From an uncultured Bacteroidales bacterium (GTDB taxonomy: Bacteria > Bacteroidota > Bacteroidia > Bacteroidales > Bacteroidaceae), in assembly GCA_902791295.1 (NCBI GenBank), contig CADAVI010000023.1, positions 1 to 37,441 on the forward strand: 37,441 bases of DNA, read 5' to 3'. The notes beneath the pieces were generated by a model. It saw nothing but the letters and a program-made list of their open reading frames with translations, was not told the DNA's origin and did not search any database. The translations under genes were made by a program, and so were the position numbers. Shown piece by piece: positions 7,925-16,892 of this stretch (positions are counted from its first letter, which is position 1; every line of letters begins with the position of its first letter).

Positions 7925-8677
7925 CTACAGATACACCAAAGAAGGCAGAGGCTGCGGCTTCACCGAAGCGATGAACTCACGCACCCGGGCCTGGAATTCG
8001 GGCAAAGCGTCATAAAGGTGACACGTGTCGTATTGCGGATCCATCTTCAGCAGGTGCCACACACTCAGAAGGAAGTAAAGGCGATCGGCATCGTTTTCGC
8101 AGGCAAACGTGTTGGCATACAGCAAACGACCGCGGGAGGTGGCTACAATGTGAAGGCCGGATCCGACGGTCACGCAATGAAAAGCGACGGCGCCGCGATG
8201 GCCTCCTTCATAGTCCGTCGAACGCACGCCCTGGGCACGGGAGGCAACATACTCCATCAGACAGGCGGAAAAATTCTGTATGACAGCCTGAGGGAACACC
8301 TCCCTGAGCGCCAGTTCTATGGCAGAGGGCAAATGGTAGATGCATACCACCTCCAGGCCGGGAAGTATCTGCACGGCCAAATCCTCCGCACGCGCCGTGC
8401 TGTCGGAAAACACCTGACGGTAGATAGCCACGATGTCCTCACGGCGGAAGTCATCAAGAGGAATCTGCGTGGTGGGCGCATAGGACAGAAAGCGTACACG
8501 CTCATAGTCGCGCCCCAACAAACGGGGATGCGTGAGCAGACGGGCAAAGTTGTCCGCCTCCGATTCTCCTTCCCTGGCCGGCACGGTGTCTTCGATGACC
8601 AGCTGCCCGGAAGCCACACTGTGGACAAGAAAAGAAAATCCACCCGCACAAGTGCGGATGGATAAACTGTAACTCAT
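7925..8677 (-). CDS. DUF3822 family protein (upstream of rsmD)
   Basis: A 250-aa protein of unknown function matching the Bacteroidetes-restricted DUF3822 family, which I recall next to rsmD. The start is placed at ATG 8677 (MSYSLSIRTCAGGFSF): a longer in-frame start at 8776 exists but would run 93 bases into the upstream gene, while 8677 leaves a 7-base gap. There is no signal peptide or membrane segment. The N-terminal SLSIRTCAGGFSFLV and later GAVAFHCVTVGSGLHIVA stretches suggest an actin/hexokinase-like ATPase fold, but no clear phosphate-binding motif can be claimed. The position between a membrane protein and rsmD, with near-zero gaps, makes one transcript likely. Confidence 0.75.
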   Translation of the reverse strand: MSYSLSIRTCAGGFSFLVHSVASGQLVIEDTVPAREGESEADNFARLLTHPRLLGRDYERVRFLSYAPTTQIPLDDFRREDIVAIYRQVFSDSTARAEDLAVQILPGLEVVCIYHLPSAIELALREVFPQAVIQNFSACLMEYVASRAQGVRSTDYEGGHRGAVAFHCVTVGSGLHIVATSRGRLLYANTFACENDADRLYFLLSVWHLLKMDPQYDTCHLYDALPEFQARVREFIASVKPQPLPSLVYL

Positions 8678-8684
8678 CAGGGAA

Positions 8685-9377
8685 TTATTCCCAGTTGCCG
8701 GCATTGTTGTTCCAACCGTTACCTGCATCACCAATCTTAAGGCCGGGATAGGCGCCCTTGGCTTCTGCAGCTTCAATACTGTTGTAAATCAATCGGGCAC
8801 CGCGCTTACCCATGCCTTTGAGATAGCTCTCGTAGGGTGCGTTGCACTCCATCACCTGAATGATGGCACCGGACTTGGTCGTGTTGGGAACAGCCACGAT
8901 CTCGAAGGTGTCGCCGCCGGAGAAGGGGATGTATCTCAAAGAGTCGGCCACGAAACCCGCTTCCTTATAGAGGGAGTCCTGAAGGCTCACCCACACCGTG
9001 TCACGACGGAAATCCTGCAGGCCGTTGGCAATGATGGCAGCCTGATCGCCGCTGTTGACAATGTCGGCAGCCTTGCGCTCGGTCAAACCCTTGTCCATCT
9101 GCTCGTCAGAAAGGGTGCCCTGCTTCATGATGATGGGCAACTTGCCGCTCTTGATGAAAGCAATCAGCACATCCCAGTCGGCACAATACTCACCGTCAGG
9201 ATGTTGGTTCTTGAATGCTTCCTCTGCATCACGGATTTGAAGCAGACGCGCCTTGACCACAGCCTCGCGTGCAGCCACCTCGGCATTGAAGTCCTGGTCG
9301 TCGGCGATGCTGCGCCAACAAATGAACAAAAGTGCCACAGCACAGATGCCCAAAACTAAGTTAATTACTTTTTTCAT
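8685..9377 (-). CDS. Membrane-anchored protein of unknown function
   Basis: A 230-aa protein with one N-terminal hydrophobic segment (about residues 5-22, VINLVLGICAVALLFICW) that acts either as an uncleaved anchor or as a signal. A short helical, charged stretch follows (about 35-60) and then a soluble domain. I recognise no family motif. The C-terminal part contains GKRGARLIYNSIEAAEAKGAYPGLKIGDA, split here only by eye and not repeated, and ends in an Asn/Gly-rich tail. It is the first gene of a unit with DUF3822 and rsmD. The -7 box TACATTTG at 9413-9420 lies upstream. A link to the cell envelope is all that can be inferred. Confidence 0.7.
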   Translation of the reverse strand: MKKVINLVLGICAVALLFICWRSIADDQDFNAEVAAREAVVKARLLQIRDAEEAFKNQHPDGEYCADWDVLIAFIKSGKLPIIMKQGTLSDEQMDKGLTERKAADIVNSGDQAAIIANGLQDFRRDTVWVSLQDSLYKEAGFVADSLRYIPFSGGDTFEIVAVPNTTKSGAIIQVMECNAPYESYLKGMGKRGARLIYNSIEAAEAKGAYPGLKIGDAGNGWNNNAGNWE

Positions 9378-9412
9378 GGTTTTATTTCATTTTTTTTCGT
9401 ATATTCGCGTCA

Positions 9413-9420
9413 CAAATGTA
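9413..9420 (-). promoter_or_regulatory. Promoter -7 box of the 9377-7373 operon
   Basis: The minus strand reads TACATTTG, matching TAnnTTTG, about 35 bases before the ATG at 9377. A TTTTG on the same strand lies slightly too far upstream (about 23 bases) to be a firm -33 element. Confidence 0.45.
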
Positions 9421-9493
9421 CGAAATTTAACGAAAACTACTCTCAAAACGGGTACTTTTTTTGGTAAAAACCGGAATTTTTCCACACTAAAGC

Positions 9494-10942
9494 ATGCATA
9501 ACGGGAATTTAGCCGCAAAGATATTGGAAAATTTTCCTCATCAGGCCACTTCGGAGCAACTCCAAGTGGTGCACCTGTGGGAAGACTTCCTGCTCAGCCG
9601 CGATTCAGACCGGATTTTCGTGCTTAAAGGGTATGCCGGAACGGGCAAAACGAGCCTCATTGCCGCCCTCGTGAAGACATGGACTGTCCTGCAACAAAGA
9701 GTGGCACTCCTGGCACCCACGGGACGCGCCGCAAAAGTCATGAGCGACTACTCCGGGCTTCCGGCTTTCACCATTCACAAATTCATCTACAGACGCAAGA
9801 GCTTCGGCGACGACGAACACTTCACCGCCATGCCCAATCTGGTGCCCGGCACTCTGTTTCTGGTGGACGAGGCCTCCATGATACAAAACTGCGGCCTCAG
9901 CGGAGGACTCTTCGGAGAAGGCCGATTGCTCGACGACCTCATCCGATTCGTCTACACCGGCCGCGACTGTCGCCTCATCCTCATCGGCGACGAAGCACAG
10001 TTGCCGCCCGTGGGAGAAGCAGAAAGCCCGGCCCTCAATGCCGACAACATGGAAAGCTACGGGTTTCCGGTAACAGAATTTACTTTGAGGCAAGTGGTGC
10101 GCCAGACCGAGGCCTCCGGCATCCTGTGGAACGCCACCATGTTGCGCACCCTGCTCACAGAAGGAGACGTCTCTGATTTTCCCCGGCTGCGACTGCAGGG
10201 ATTTGCCGACATTGCGGCGGTGAACGGCAACGAACTTCTGGAGGCGATGGAAGATAGCTACTACCGCGTGGGAGAAGACGAAACCATCGTGGTGACACGC
10301 AGCAACAAGCGTGCCGCCCTCTTCAATCAGGGCATACGCGCCCGCATCCTGGATTATGCCGAAGAGCTCTGTTCTGGCGATCGCATCATGATTGTAAAAA
10401 ACAACTACCGCTGGATGCCCGCCCCCACAGCCAAAGAAGACCAGATTTCCTCTTTCCTGGCCAACGGCGATATGGCCGTCGTACGGCGCTACAGTCACGA
10501 GCGCGAACTCTACGGGCTGCGTTTTGCCGATGCCGTCATCGAATTGCCCGACTACAACCGCATGGAAATTAACGCCACCATCATGATGGACACGCTTCAG
10601 AGCGAGAGCCCCGCCCTGCCGGCCGGTCAGCAAAAGGCCCTTTGGGATGCCGTCTGGAACGACTATGACGACATTCCCGGCAAGAAGGAACGTATGGAAA
10701 AAATGAAGCAGGACGTCCATCTGAACGCCCTGCAAATCAAATACGCCTATGCCGTCACCTGTCACAAAGCACAGGGCGGGCAATGGGCCCATGTCTATAT
10801 CGACCAGGGGTATGTCTCCGAAGACATGCTCTCCGAAGACTACTTCCGCTGGCTCTACACCGCACTGACACGCGCCACGGAGAAAGTGTTCCTCATCAAC
10901 TGGCCCCGCCATCAGCAGGAGACGACAGAAGAGGATGAGTGA
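9494..10942 (+). CDS. RecD-like superfamily 1 DNA helicase
   Basis: A 482-aa ATP-dependent 5'-3' type helicase of the RecD/Dda group. The Walker A motif GYAGTGKT is at residues 46-53, Walker B as LFLVDEASM about residue 117, motif III as LIGDEAQLPPVGE, and the C-terminal UvrD-like motifs YAYAVTCHKAQGGQW and WLYTALTRAT near the end. It lacks the N-terminal HhH region of RecD2, so it is the short stand-alone form found in Bacteroidetes. No RecB or RecC partner is nearby. The start gives MHNGNLAAKILENFPH just ahead of the Q-motif-like region, and nothing suggests another. A repair or recombination role is inferred from the family. Confidence 0.88.
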   Translation: MHNGNLAAKILENFPHQATSEQLQVVHLWEDFLLSRDSDRIFVLKGYAGTGKTSLIAALVKTWTVLQQRVALLAPTGRAAKVMSDYSGLPAFTIHKFIYRRKSFGDDEHFTAMPNLVPGTLFLVDEASMIQNCGLSGGLFGEGRLLDDLIRFVYTGRDCRLILIGDEAQLPPVGEAESPALNADNMESYGFPVTEFTLRQVVRQTEASGILWNATMLRTLLTEGDVSDFPRLRLQGFADIAAVNGNELLEAMEDSYYRVGEDETIVVTRSNKRAALFNQGIRARILDYAEELCSGDRIMIVKNNYRWMPAPTAKEDQISSFLANGDMAVVRRYSHERELYGLRFADAVIELPDYNRMEINATIMMDTLQSESPALPAGQQKALWDAVWNDYDDIPGKKERMEKMKQDVHLNALQIKYAYAVTCHKAQGGQWAHVYIDQGYVSEDMLSEDYFRWLYTALTRATEKVFLINWPRHQQETTEEDE

Positions 10943-10959
10943 AACGGCGGAACAGCAAC

Positions 10960-13575
10960 TTACGCCGTTGCCATTTCCACCACCTTATCCACCGCAGCCT
11001 TCAGACCGTCGGGATTCTTGCCGCCGGCCTGTGCGAAATGGGGCTGGCCGCCACCACCGCCTTGAATAAGACGACCGGCTTCACGCACCATTTGGCCGGC
11101 ATTCTTGCCTTCCTTGGTGAGATCCTCCGAGAGCGACACCGTGAGCGAAGGCTTCCCGTCTGCCACACCACCGATAACCACGAGCGTCTGCTCAGTGAAA
11201 GCGCCGCGCAACTGGAATGCCATATCTTTAGCCGTCTGCGCCTCAATCGGCAGAACTCCGGAAATGACACGCACGCCGCCTATCTCACGCGACCGGGCGA
11301 TAAGGTTCTCCTTGTATTTCTGCGCGGCCTCAGCCTTGAAGGCATCCACCTGTTTCCTGAGTTCGGCATTATCATTGATGGCCTTCCTGACGGTGGACAT
11401 CAAATCGGGTGCATTGTTGAACAGCGCACGAAGATCTGTCATGCTGTCCTGCAGACGGTCGAGTAAATCCTCCACGGCCTTGCCCGTGATGGCTTCTATG
11501 CGACGCACACCGGCAGCCACGCTGCTCTCCGATACGATGCGCATCATGCCGAGACAGCCGGTGGAAGAGGCGTGGCATCCGCCGCAGAACTCCACACTCG
11601 TGCCGAACTGCACCACACGCACCTTGTCGCCGTACTTCTCGCCGAACAGGGCTATGGCACCCAATTTCTTGGCCTCTTCTATCGGGGTGTCGCGATACTC
11701 CTGCAAGGGAAGGTTCTCGCGTATCTTTTCATTCACCAGATGCTCCACCTCGCGCAGCTGCTCTGCGCTGACCTTCTCAAAGTGGGAGAAGTCGAAACGC
11801 AGCCCCTCTGCACTCACCAGTGAGCCTTTCTGCTCCACATGAGCACCGAGCACCGTGCGCAACGCCTCATCCAAAAGGTGCGTGCAGGTGTGGTTGGCCT
11901 CAATGGCGCGGCGACGGTCCACATCGACACAGGCCATAAATTCCGAATCGGGATTCTGGGGTATCTTGTTAAGAATGTGTACGGAGACGCCGTTTTCTTT
12001 CTTGGTGTCCAACACCTGAACGGTTTCTTCGCCATTGACCAGCACGCCGGTATCACCAACCTCACCGCCCATCTCACCGTAGAAAGGCGTCTCATCAAGG
12101 ATGGCCTCATAGACCATACCTTTCTTCTGCTTCACCTCGCGGTATTTGAGGATATGGCAGGAATATTCCGTGAAGTCGTAGCCCACGAAACGGCTTTCGC
12201 CCTCACGCAGCACATGCCAGTCGCCCATTTCCACCTGGGCAGCATTGCGGGCACGGGCTTTCTGCTTCTCCATCTCTGCACGGAAGCCGTCCTCATCCAC
12301 CGTGAGTCCGTTCTCGCGACATATCAGTTGGGTGAGATCCAGAGGGAATCCGTAGGTGTCAAACAGCGTGAAAGCTCTTTCGCCGGAAAGTGTGTTGCTG
12401 CCGGCGGATTTGGTCTCCTCAATCTGCTTGTCCAGAAGGCGAATGCCCGTCTCAAGGGTGCGCAGGAAGGAATCCTCCTCCTCTTTCATCACCTTCATGA
12501 TGAGCTCTTTCTGAGCGGCTATCTCGGGGAAGGCCGCACCCATCTCATCCACCAGACAGGGCACCAGAGAGTACATAAACGCCTGCTTCTGACCGAGGAA
12601 GGTGTAGCCATAGCGCACGGCGCGGCGCAGGATGCGTCGGATCACATAGCCGGCTTTGGCGTTGGAAGGCAGCTGACCGTCGGCGATGGAAAAAGCAATA
12701 GCGCGCAAGTGGTCCACAATGACACGCATGGCAATGTCCTTTTCTTCATTCTCACCGTAGTGCGTACCGGCCTTTTCGGCCATCACGCGGATGAGCGGCT
12801 GGAAGACGTCAGTGTCGTAGTTGCTCGTCTTGCCCTGCATCGTGCGCACCAGACGCTCGAAGCCCATACCCGTGTCAATCACCTTGGCGGGCAGAGACTC
12901 CAGAGAGCGGTCGGCCTTGCGGTTGTACTGCATGAAGACCAGATTCCATATTTCAATCACCTGGGGATGGTCCTTGTTTACCATCTGCGCACCGGGCACT
13001 TTCCGTTTTTCCTCCTCAGAGCGGCTGTCGATATGTATTTCGGAACAAGGGCCGCAAGGACCCGTGTCGCCCATTTCCCAGAAGTTGTCATGCTTATTGC
13101 CGTTGATGATGTGGTCCTTCGGCAAATACTGCTCCCAAATCTTAGCGGCTTCTTCATCACGCTCGAGACCCTCTTCCTTGCTGCCCTCGAAAACAGTGGC
13201 ATACAAATCTTTGGGGTCGAGTTTGAGCACATCCACCAGATACTCCCAAGCCCAAGAAATGGCTTCCTTCTTGAAATAGTCACCGAAACTCCAGTTGCCC
13301 AACATCTCGAACATGGTGTGATGGTAGGTGTCGTGACCCACTTCCTCCAGGTCGTTGTGCTTGCCGCTCACACGCAAGCACTTCTGCGTGTCGGCCTGAC
13401 GGCGGCTCTTGGGAGTGGCGTTGCCCAGGATGATGTCCTTAAACTGGTTCATGCCGGCATTGGTGAACATCAGCGTGGGGTCATCCTTGATGACCATAGG
13501 GGCAGAGGGCACAATGAGGTGTCCTTTGGATTCAAAGAATTTCTTGAAAGACTCTCGTATTTCGTTTGCTGTCAT
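10960..13575 (-). CDS. alaS: Alanyl-tRNA synthetase
   Basis: Charges tRNA-Ala and edits mischarged Ser/Gly. The 871-aa length is normal and complete. The class II catalytic core is at the N-terminus ([15 protein letters not shown], then [20 protein letters not shown], motif 2 region). The editing domain has zinc ligands in [11 protein letters not shown] and CGGCHASS. The C-Ala domain ends with the conserved [14 protein letters not shown]. Start ATG 13575 ([19 protein letters not shown]) is the classic N-terminus. The gene stands alone, divergent from merR, and converges on the helicase gene with a 17-base gap. Confidence 0.98.
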   Translation of the reverse strand: MTANEIRESFKKFFESKGHLIVPSAPMVIKDDPTLMFTNAGMNQFKDIILGNATPKSRRQADTQKCLRVSGKHNDLEEVGHDTYHHTMFEMLGNWSFGDYFKKEAISWAWEYLVDVLKLDPKDLYATVFEGSKEEGLERDEEAAKIWEQYLPKDHIINGNKHDNFWEMGDTGPCGPCSEIHIDSRSEEEKRKVPGAQMVNKDHPQVIEIWNLVFMQYNRKADRSLESLPAKVIDTGMGFERLVRTMQGKTSNYDTDVFQPLIRVMAEKAGTHYGENEEKDIAMRVIVDHLRAIAFSIADGQLPSNAKAGYVIRRILRRAVRYGYTFLGQKQAFMYSLVPCLVDEMGAAFPEIAAQKELIMKVMKEEEDSFLRTLETGIRLLDKQIEETKSAGSNTLSGERAFTLFDTYGFPLDLTQLICRENGLTVDEDGFRAEMEKQKARARNAAQVEMGDWHVLREGESRFVGYDFTEYSCHILKYREVKQKKGMVYEAILDETPFYGEMGGEVGDTGVLVNGEETVQVLDTKKENGVSVHILNKIPQNPDSEFMACVDVDRRRAIEANHTCTHLLDEALRTVLGAHVEQKGSLVSAEGLRFDFSHFEKVSAEQLREVEHLVNEKIRENLPLQEYRDTPIEEAKKLGAIALFGEKYGDKVRVVQFGTSVEFCGGCHASSTGCLGMMRIVSESSVAAGVRRIEAITGKAVEDLLDRLQDSMTDLRALFNNAPDLMSTVRKAINDNAELRKQVDAFKAEAAQKYKENLIARSREIGGVRVISGVLPIEAQTAKDMAFQLRGAFTEQTLVVIGGVADGKPSLTVSLSEDLTKEGKNAGQMVREAGRLIQGGGGGQPHFAQAGGKNPDGLKAAVDKVVEMATA

Positions 13576-13597
13576 GATAGAATGTTTTTTTCGGGTG

Positions 13598-13605
13598 CAA
13601 AATTA
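13598..13605 (-). promoter_or_regulatory. Promoter -7 box of alaS
   Basis: The minus strand reads TAATTTTG (TAnnTTTG), 22 bases before the alaS ATG. The upstream stretch is T-rich with no clear -33 TTTG at the right distance. Confidence 0.55.
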
Positions 13606-13668
13606 CAAAAAAATATCAAAAAGAGAAAAACAGTCCCTCATCTGCTTTTGTCTATCAACTATTTTTTG

Positions 13669-13676
13669 TACTTTTG
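13669..13676 (+). promoter_or_regulatory. Promoter -7 box of the merR-type gene
   Basis: TACTTTTG matches the consensus, with TTTG at 13647-13650 as a -33 element 18 bases upstream. This is one of the best two-part matches in the window. The ATG follows at 13699. Confidence 0.65.
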
Positions 13677-13698
13677 CAACGAGTTATCAGACAAAATC

Positions 13699-14043
13699 AT
13701 GGCACTGAATCCCAACAAAGACCTCAAATTGTACTACTCCATCGGAGAAGTGGCCCAGGAATTCGGGGTCAACGAGTCGCTTTTGCGTTTCTGGGAATCC
13801 GAGTTTCCCAGCATCACCCCGAAGAAGAACGGCAGGGGTGTCAGGATGTACACCAAAGAGAACATTGAGGAAATCCGCCTCATCTACAATTTGGTGAAAG
13901 TACGCGGCATGAAGTTGTCCGTCGCCCAAAAGACGCTCGCCACCAAACGCGGCGCCGTGCAAGACACCACACAAGTCTTGGAGCAGTTGCAGCAAGTGCG
14001 CCAAGAACTTGTGGAGCTACGTAAACTTCTTAACGGCCTTTAA
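13699..14043 (+). CDS. MerR-family transcriptional regulator
   Basis: A 114-aa protein made of one MerR winged-helix domain: YYSIGEVAQEFGVNESLLRFWE (helix-turn-helix, split here as residues about 12-33), then the wing GRGVRMYTKENIEEIRLI, and a C-terminal coiled coil (VLEQLQQVRQELVELRKLL) for dimerisation. There is no effector-binding domain or Cys pair, so no ligand can be named. The frame stays open far upstream across the promoter region, antisense to alaS; ATG 13699 is chosen because it follows the promoter and gives the standard MerR N-terminus. It overlaps the convergent RSH gene by 27 bases. Confidence 0.9.
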   Translation: MALNPNKDLKLYYSIGEVAQEFGVNESLLRFWESEFPSITPKKNGRGVRMYTKENIEEIRLIYNLVKVRGMKLSVAQKTLATKRGAVQDTTQVLEQLQQVRQELVELRKLLNGL

Positions 14044-15858
14044 GCCCATCTTTTCCAACTCGCGCACGACATCGTCGGCATCGTCGGCTTGCACCTCCAC
14101 TTGGAGCAGCACCGTCTGCGCCTTTTGTTCCGCTTCCTTTTTCTTGCGCCCGATGAGCGGGAGATGACGCAGCCAGTTGCGACGTTTTTTCCCCAATATG
14201 ATATTACGGTCTTCCTTGTCAAGCACGATACATCCGCTTCCGATGGCCTGATAAAGCTCTTCTCTCAAACGCACGCCGTGCCGCTCGCACAGACGGTCCT
14301 CCAAGTAACTGTTGCGCTCGATGTCCAACTCTTCGAACAACGCCGCCAGGCGTTCTTTGCCCACACGCTGCAGTTCGCGGTCGTTGCGTTTGAGCATCGA
14401 GGAGATTTTGCTGCGGGCTTTGGCGGTGGTGGCATATTCGAGCCACTCTTTGGACACGCGGTTTTGTTTGCCGGTGAGGACTTCCACCTGGTCGCCGCTT
14501 TCGAGATGATAACCCAAACCCTCCAGTTTGTGGTTGACCTTGGCGCCAATGCAATGAGTGCCCAGGAAGGTGTGGATGGAGAAGGCAAAGTCGAGCACTG
14601 TGCTGCCTGCCGGCATCGTCTTGAAGTCGCCCTTGGGGGTCACAACAAAGATTTCGCTGGCGTAGAGGTTCAGCTTGATGGTGTTGAGGAAGTCCACCGC
14701 ATTGGGCTGCGGATCGTCCAGTATCTCCTTGATGGTGGAGAGCCAGCGGTTGAGTTCGTTCTCACTGTCTTCCGCCTCTTTGCCTCCTTCTTTGTATTTC
14801 CAATGGGCCGCAAAACCCTGTTCCGCGATTTCGTCCATGCGGCGCGAACGAATCTGCAGCTCTATCCAGCGGCCGCGCTTCGACATGAGCGTTGTCTGCA
14901 GGGCCTGATAGCCGTTGGCTTTAGGGTGTGAGAGCCAGTCGCGCAAGCGCTCCGGATGCGGCCGGTAGATGGACGATGCGATGGCGTAGATGCGCCAGCA
15001 CTCTTCCACCTCGTCTTCCTGTCGGGGTGTGTCGAAGACGATGCGTACGGCCAAGAGATCGTACACCTCCTCGAAGGGCACCTTCTTGTTTTGCATCTTG
15101 CACCAGATGCTGTAGGGCGACTTGATGCGCGCCTTGATGTCGTAGTGAAGTCCGGCTGCATCCAGTTTTTCGCGAATGGGCGCCGTGAATTCATCGAAAA
15201 TGCCGATGAGATCCTGCTTCTGCTCCCCCAGTCGGGTCTGTATCTGGGTGTAGGCCGCAGGCTGCTCGTAGCGGAAGGCCAAGTCCTCCAGTTCCTCCTT
15301 GATTTTGTTCAGCCCGAGACGGTTGGCCAAGGGTGCATAGATGTAGAGCGTCTCACCCGCAATCTTATACTGCTTCGCCGGCAGCTGACTGCCCAAAGTG
15401 CGCATGCCCTGCAGACGGTCGGCGATTTTCACCAGAATCACGCGGATGTCGTTGCTCATCGTCAGGAGCAGTTTCTTGAAGTTCTCCGCCTGCACCGAAG
15501 CCTGATCGCCGAAGATGCCTCCGGAGATTTTCGTCACGCCGTCCACAATCTCGGCAATTTTCGGCCCGAAGATGTTGCCGATGTCCTCCATTGTGTATTC
15601 CGTGTCTTCCACCACATCGTGGAGCAGTGCGGCACAGATGCTGGTACTGCCCAATCCGAGCTCCTCCGAGACGATTTGTGCCACCGCCAACGGATGCATG
15701 ATGTAGGGCTCGCCGGAGATGCGTCGCACCCCCTCATGGGCCTGACGGGCAAACTTGTAGGCACGGTCTATCAGATCCACCTTTTTTCGGTGGGGCGATG
15801 CCAAATAAGTCTTGACGAGGTGCTGATAGGCTACACTGATACGTTCCTCTTCCGTCAT
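14017..15858 (-). CDS. RSH-family (p)ppGpp synthetase/hydrolase, divergent
   Basis: Stringent-response enzyme of the RelA/SpoT group, 613 aa. The HD hydrolase domain has HEGVRRISGEPYIMHP (from residue 41) and HDVVED (80-85) intact. The synthetase domain has IKSPYSIWCKM and YDLLAVR. A TGS domain follows (about 385-445). Differences from the usual sequence: the hydrolase motif normally reading DRLHNMRTL is DRLQGMRTL (Gln150, Gly151), and the synthetase NGYxSLHT motif is NGYQALQT (Gln321). The protein also ends without a recognisable full ACT domain, about 100 residues shorter than long RSH enzymes. It lies 31 bases after the transglycosylase-like gene and is probably the last gene of the parAB operon. 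Whether it makes, degrades or only binds (p)ppGpp is open. Confidence 0.9.
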   Translation of the reverse strand: MTEEERISVAYQHLVKTYLASPHRKKVDLIDRAYKFARQAHEGVRRISGEPYIMHPLAVAQIVSEELGLGSTSICAALLHDVVEDTEYTMEDIGNIFGPKIAEIVDGVTKISGGIFGDQASVQAENFKKLLLTMSNDIRVILVKIADRLQGMRTLGSQLPAKQYKIAGETLYIYAPLANRLGLNKIKEELEDLAFRYEQPAAYTQIQTRLGEQKQDLIGIFDEFTAPIREKLDAAGLHYDIKARIKSPYSIWCKMQNKKVPFEEVYDLLAVRIVFDTPRQEDEVEECWRIYAIASSIYRPHPERLRDWLSHPKANGYQALQTTLMSKRGRWIELQIRSRRMDEIAEQGFAAHWKYKEGGKEAEDSENELNRWLSTIKEILDDPQPNAVDFLNTIKLNLYASEIFVVTPKGDFKTMPAGSTVLDFAFSIHTFLGTHCIGAKVNHKLEGLGYHLESGDQVEVLTGKQNRVSKEWLEYATTAKARSKISSMLKRNDRELQRVGKERLAALFEELDIERNSYLEDRLCERHGVRLREELYQAIGSGCIVLDKEDRNIILGKKRRNWLRHLPLIGRKKKEAEQKAQTVLLQVEVQADDADDVVRELEKMGLKAVKKFT

Positions 15859-15889
15859 CTCTTTCGTGTTTAGCGTGTTATCGGATTCG

Positions 15890-16888
15890 TCAACGGCGTC
15901 TGCCTCTGCCTCTGCGGCGACGCACCGGCGTACGGCGCTTTTTCACCGTTGTCTGCGTCTTGGGGGCAACGACTGTCGTACGCTGCGTCAGGAACTTGTC
16001 GGCCTGAAAAGCATACACGTCGCTTTCGTTGCGAATAAAGTTGAGCGCTTTATCCTCCGGCAGACGCAGAGCATAGCCCTCAGGCACAATACCGGCGCGG
16101 TATTGCGGATTGAGTTTCCTGAGCATCGCGAGCGGCACCTCGCACACAGCCTCCACCTGCTCCAGCGCCACACGATGCTTCACCCGCACCGTATCTGTCT
16201 CGCGAGGCAGCGTGCCGTCGGAGGGCGTGATGCCGTGCTCGCAATAGTACGTCATGATATAGTTGGCCGCTATGAACTCCGGCACAACGGCGCGCGCCTC
16301 CTCCGGCAAATAGCCGCAGATTCTCCAAAAGTCGCGCTGATTACCGGCCCGTGCCACCGCCTTCGTCACCGCAGTCTCTCCCCCCTTATAGGCAGCCAGA
16401 GTCAACGACCAGTCACCCAGCGACATATAGAGTGTCCTGAGACGCTCCACCGCCATTTCCGTAGAGCGTACAGGATCAAGACGCTCGTCTACCAGGCTGT
16501 TCACTTCCAGGCCGTTAACCTGAGCATCGCGCACGCTGATTTGCCACAGGCCGGCGGCATCGCCCGTCTTCTTCCCGACATCCAGACGACTCAACACAAC
16601 GGGCAGATAGCGCAACTCCAAAGGCAAGTTGTTGGCTTCAAGCGCCTCCTCGAAATAAGCCATGTAGCTGTTCATCAGACCGAGCATCACGCCCACCCTG
16701 CTCTTGAGAGGCTCTTTGGTATATTGGTCAATACATTCCTGCACCGCCTCGCTGTAGGGCATCTCAATGATGTTGGGCAAACGCTCCAATCGCGCCATTA
16801 CCGCATCGGGTTGTGCGCTGAGTGTCAGAGCGGCGTGCATCATTATCAACAACAAGTATTTCTTCATTCTCATGGTATTGCTTTTCAT
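15890..16888 (-). CDS. Lytic-transglycosylase-like (MltD/SLT) protein lacking the catalytic Glu
   Basis: A 332-aa exported protein with a signal peptide (MRMKKYLLLIMMHAALTLSA region) and an SLT-type domain. The homology is clear: LEANNLPLELRYLPVV, GDAAGLWQIS, VNSLVDERLDPVRST and GDWSLTLAAYKGG match MltD relatives step by step. The catalytic Glu of the family (LPVIESA) is replaced by Leu99 (LPVVLSR), and the AAYNxGP motif reads AAYKGGE. A LysM-like stretch follows (residues about 260-300). The C-terminus is very Arg/Lys-rich (KKRRTPVRRRRGRGRRR). The start at 16888 leaves a 4-base gap to DUF5683; ATGs at 16873 and 16867 are also possible. It is probably a non-catalytic peptidoglycan-binding protein. 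Confidence 0.82.
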   Translation of the reverse strand: MKSNTMRMKKYLLLIMMHAALTLSAQPDAVMARLERLPNIIEMPYSEAVQECIDQYTKEPLKSRVGVMLGLMNSYMAYFEEALEANNLPLELRYLPVVLSRLDVGKKTGDAAGLWQISVRDAQVNGLEVNSLVDERLDPVRSTEMAVERLRTLYMSLGDWSLTLAAYKGGETAVTKAVARAGNQRDFWRICGYLPEEARAVVPEFIAANYIMTYYCEHGITPSDGTLPRETDTVRVKHRVALEQVEAVCEVPLAMLRKLNPQYRAGIVPEGYALRLPEDKALNFIRNESDVYAFQADKFLTQRTTVVAPKTQTTVKKRRTPVRRRRGRGRRR

Positions 16889-16892
16889 CGGT

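Noticed and set aside
9440-9493. TACTTTTTTTGG as a promoter for the helicase gene
   Set aside because: The spacing between TA and TTTG is three bases too long for TAnnTTTG, so no reliable -7 box could be assigned.
10943-10969. AACGGCG/CGCCGTT inverted repeat between the helicase and alaS stops
   Set aside because: A 7-bp stem with a 13-base loop and no T-tract; most of it is coding sequence of alaS. Not a convincing terminator.
13699-14043. Reading the MerR gene as part of a much longer frame beginning near 11839
   Set aside because: The upstream part is antisense to alaS and crosses two promoters; only the last 114 codons show a protein family.
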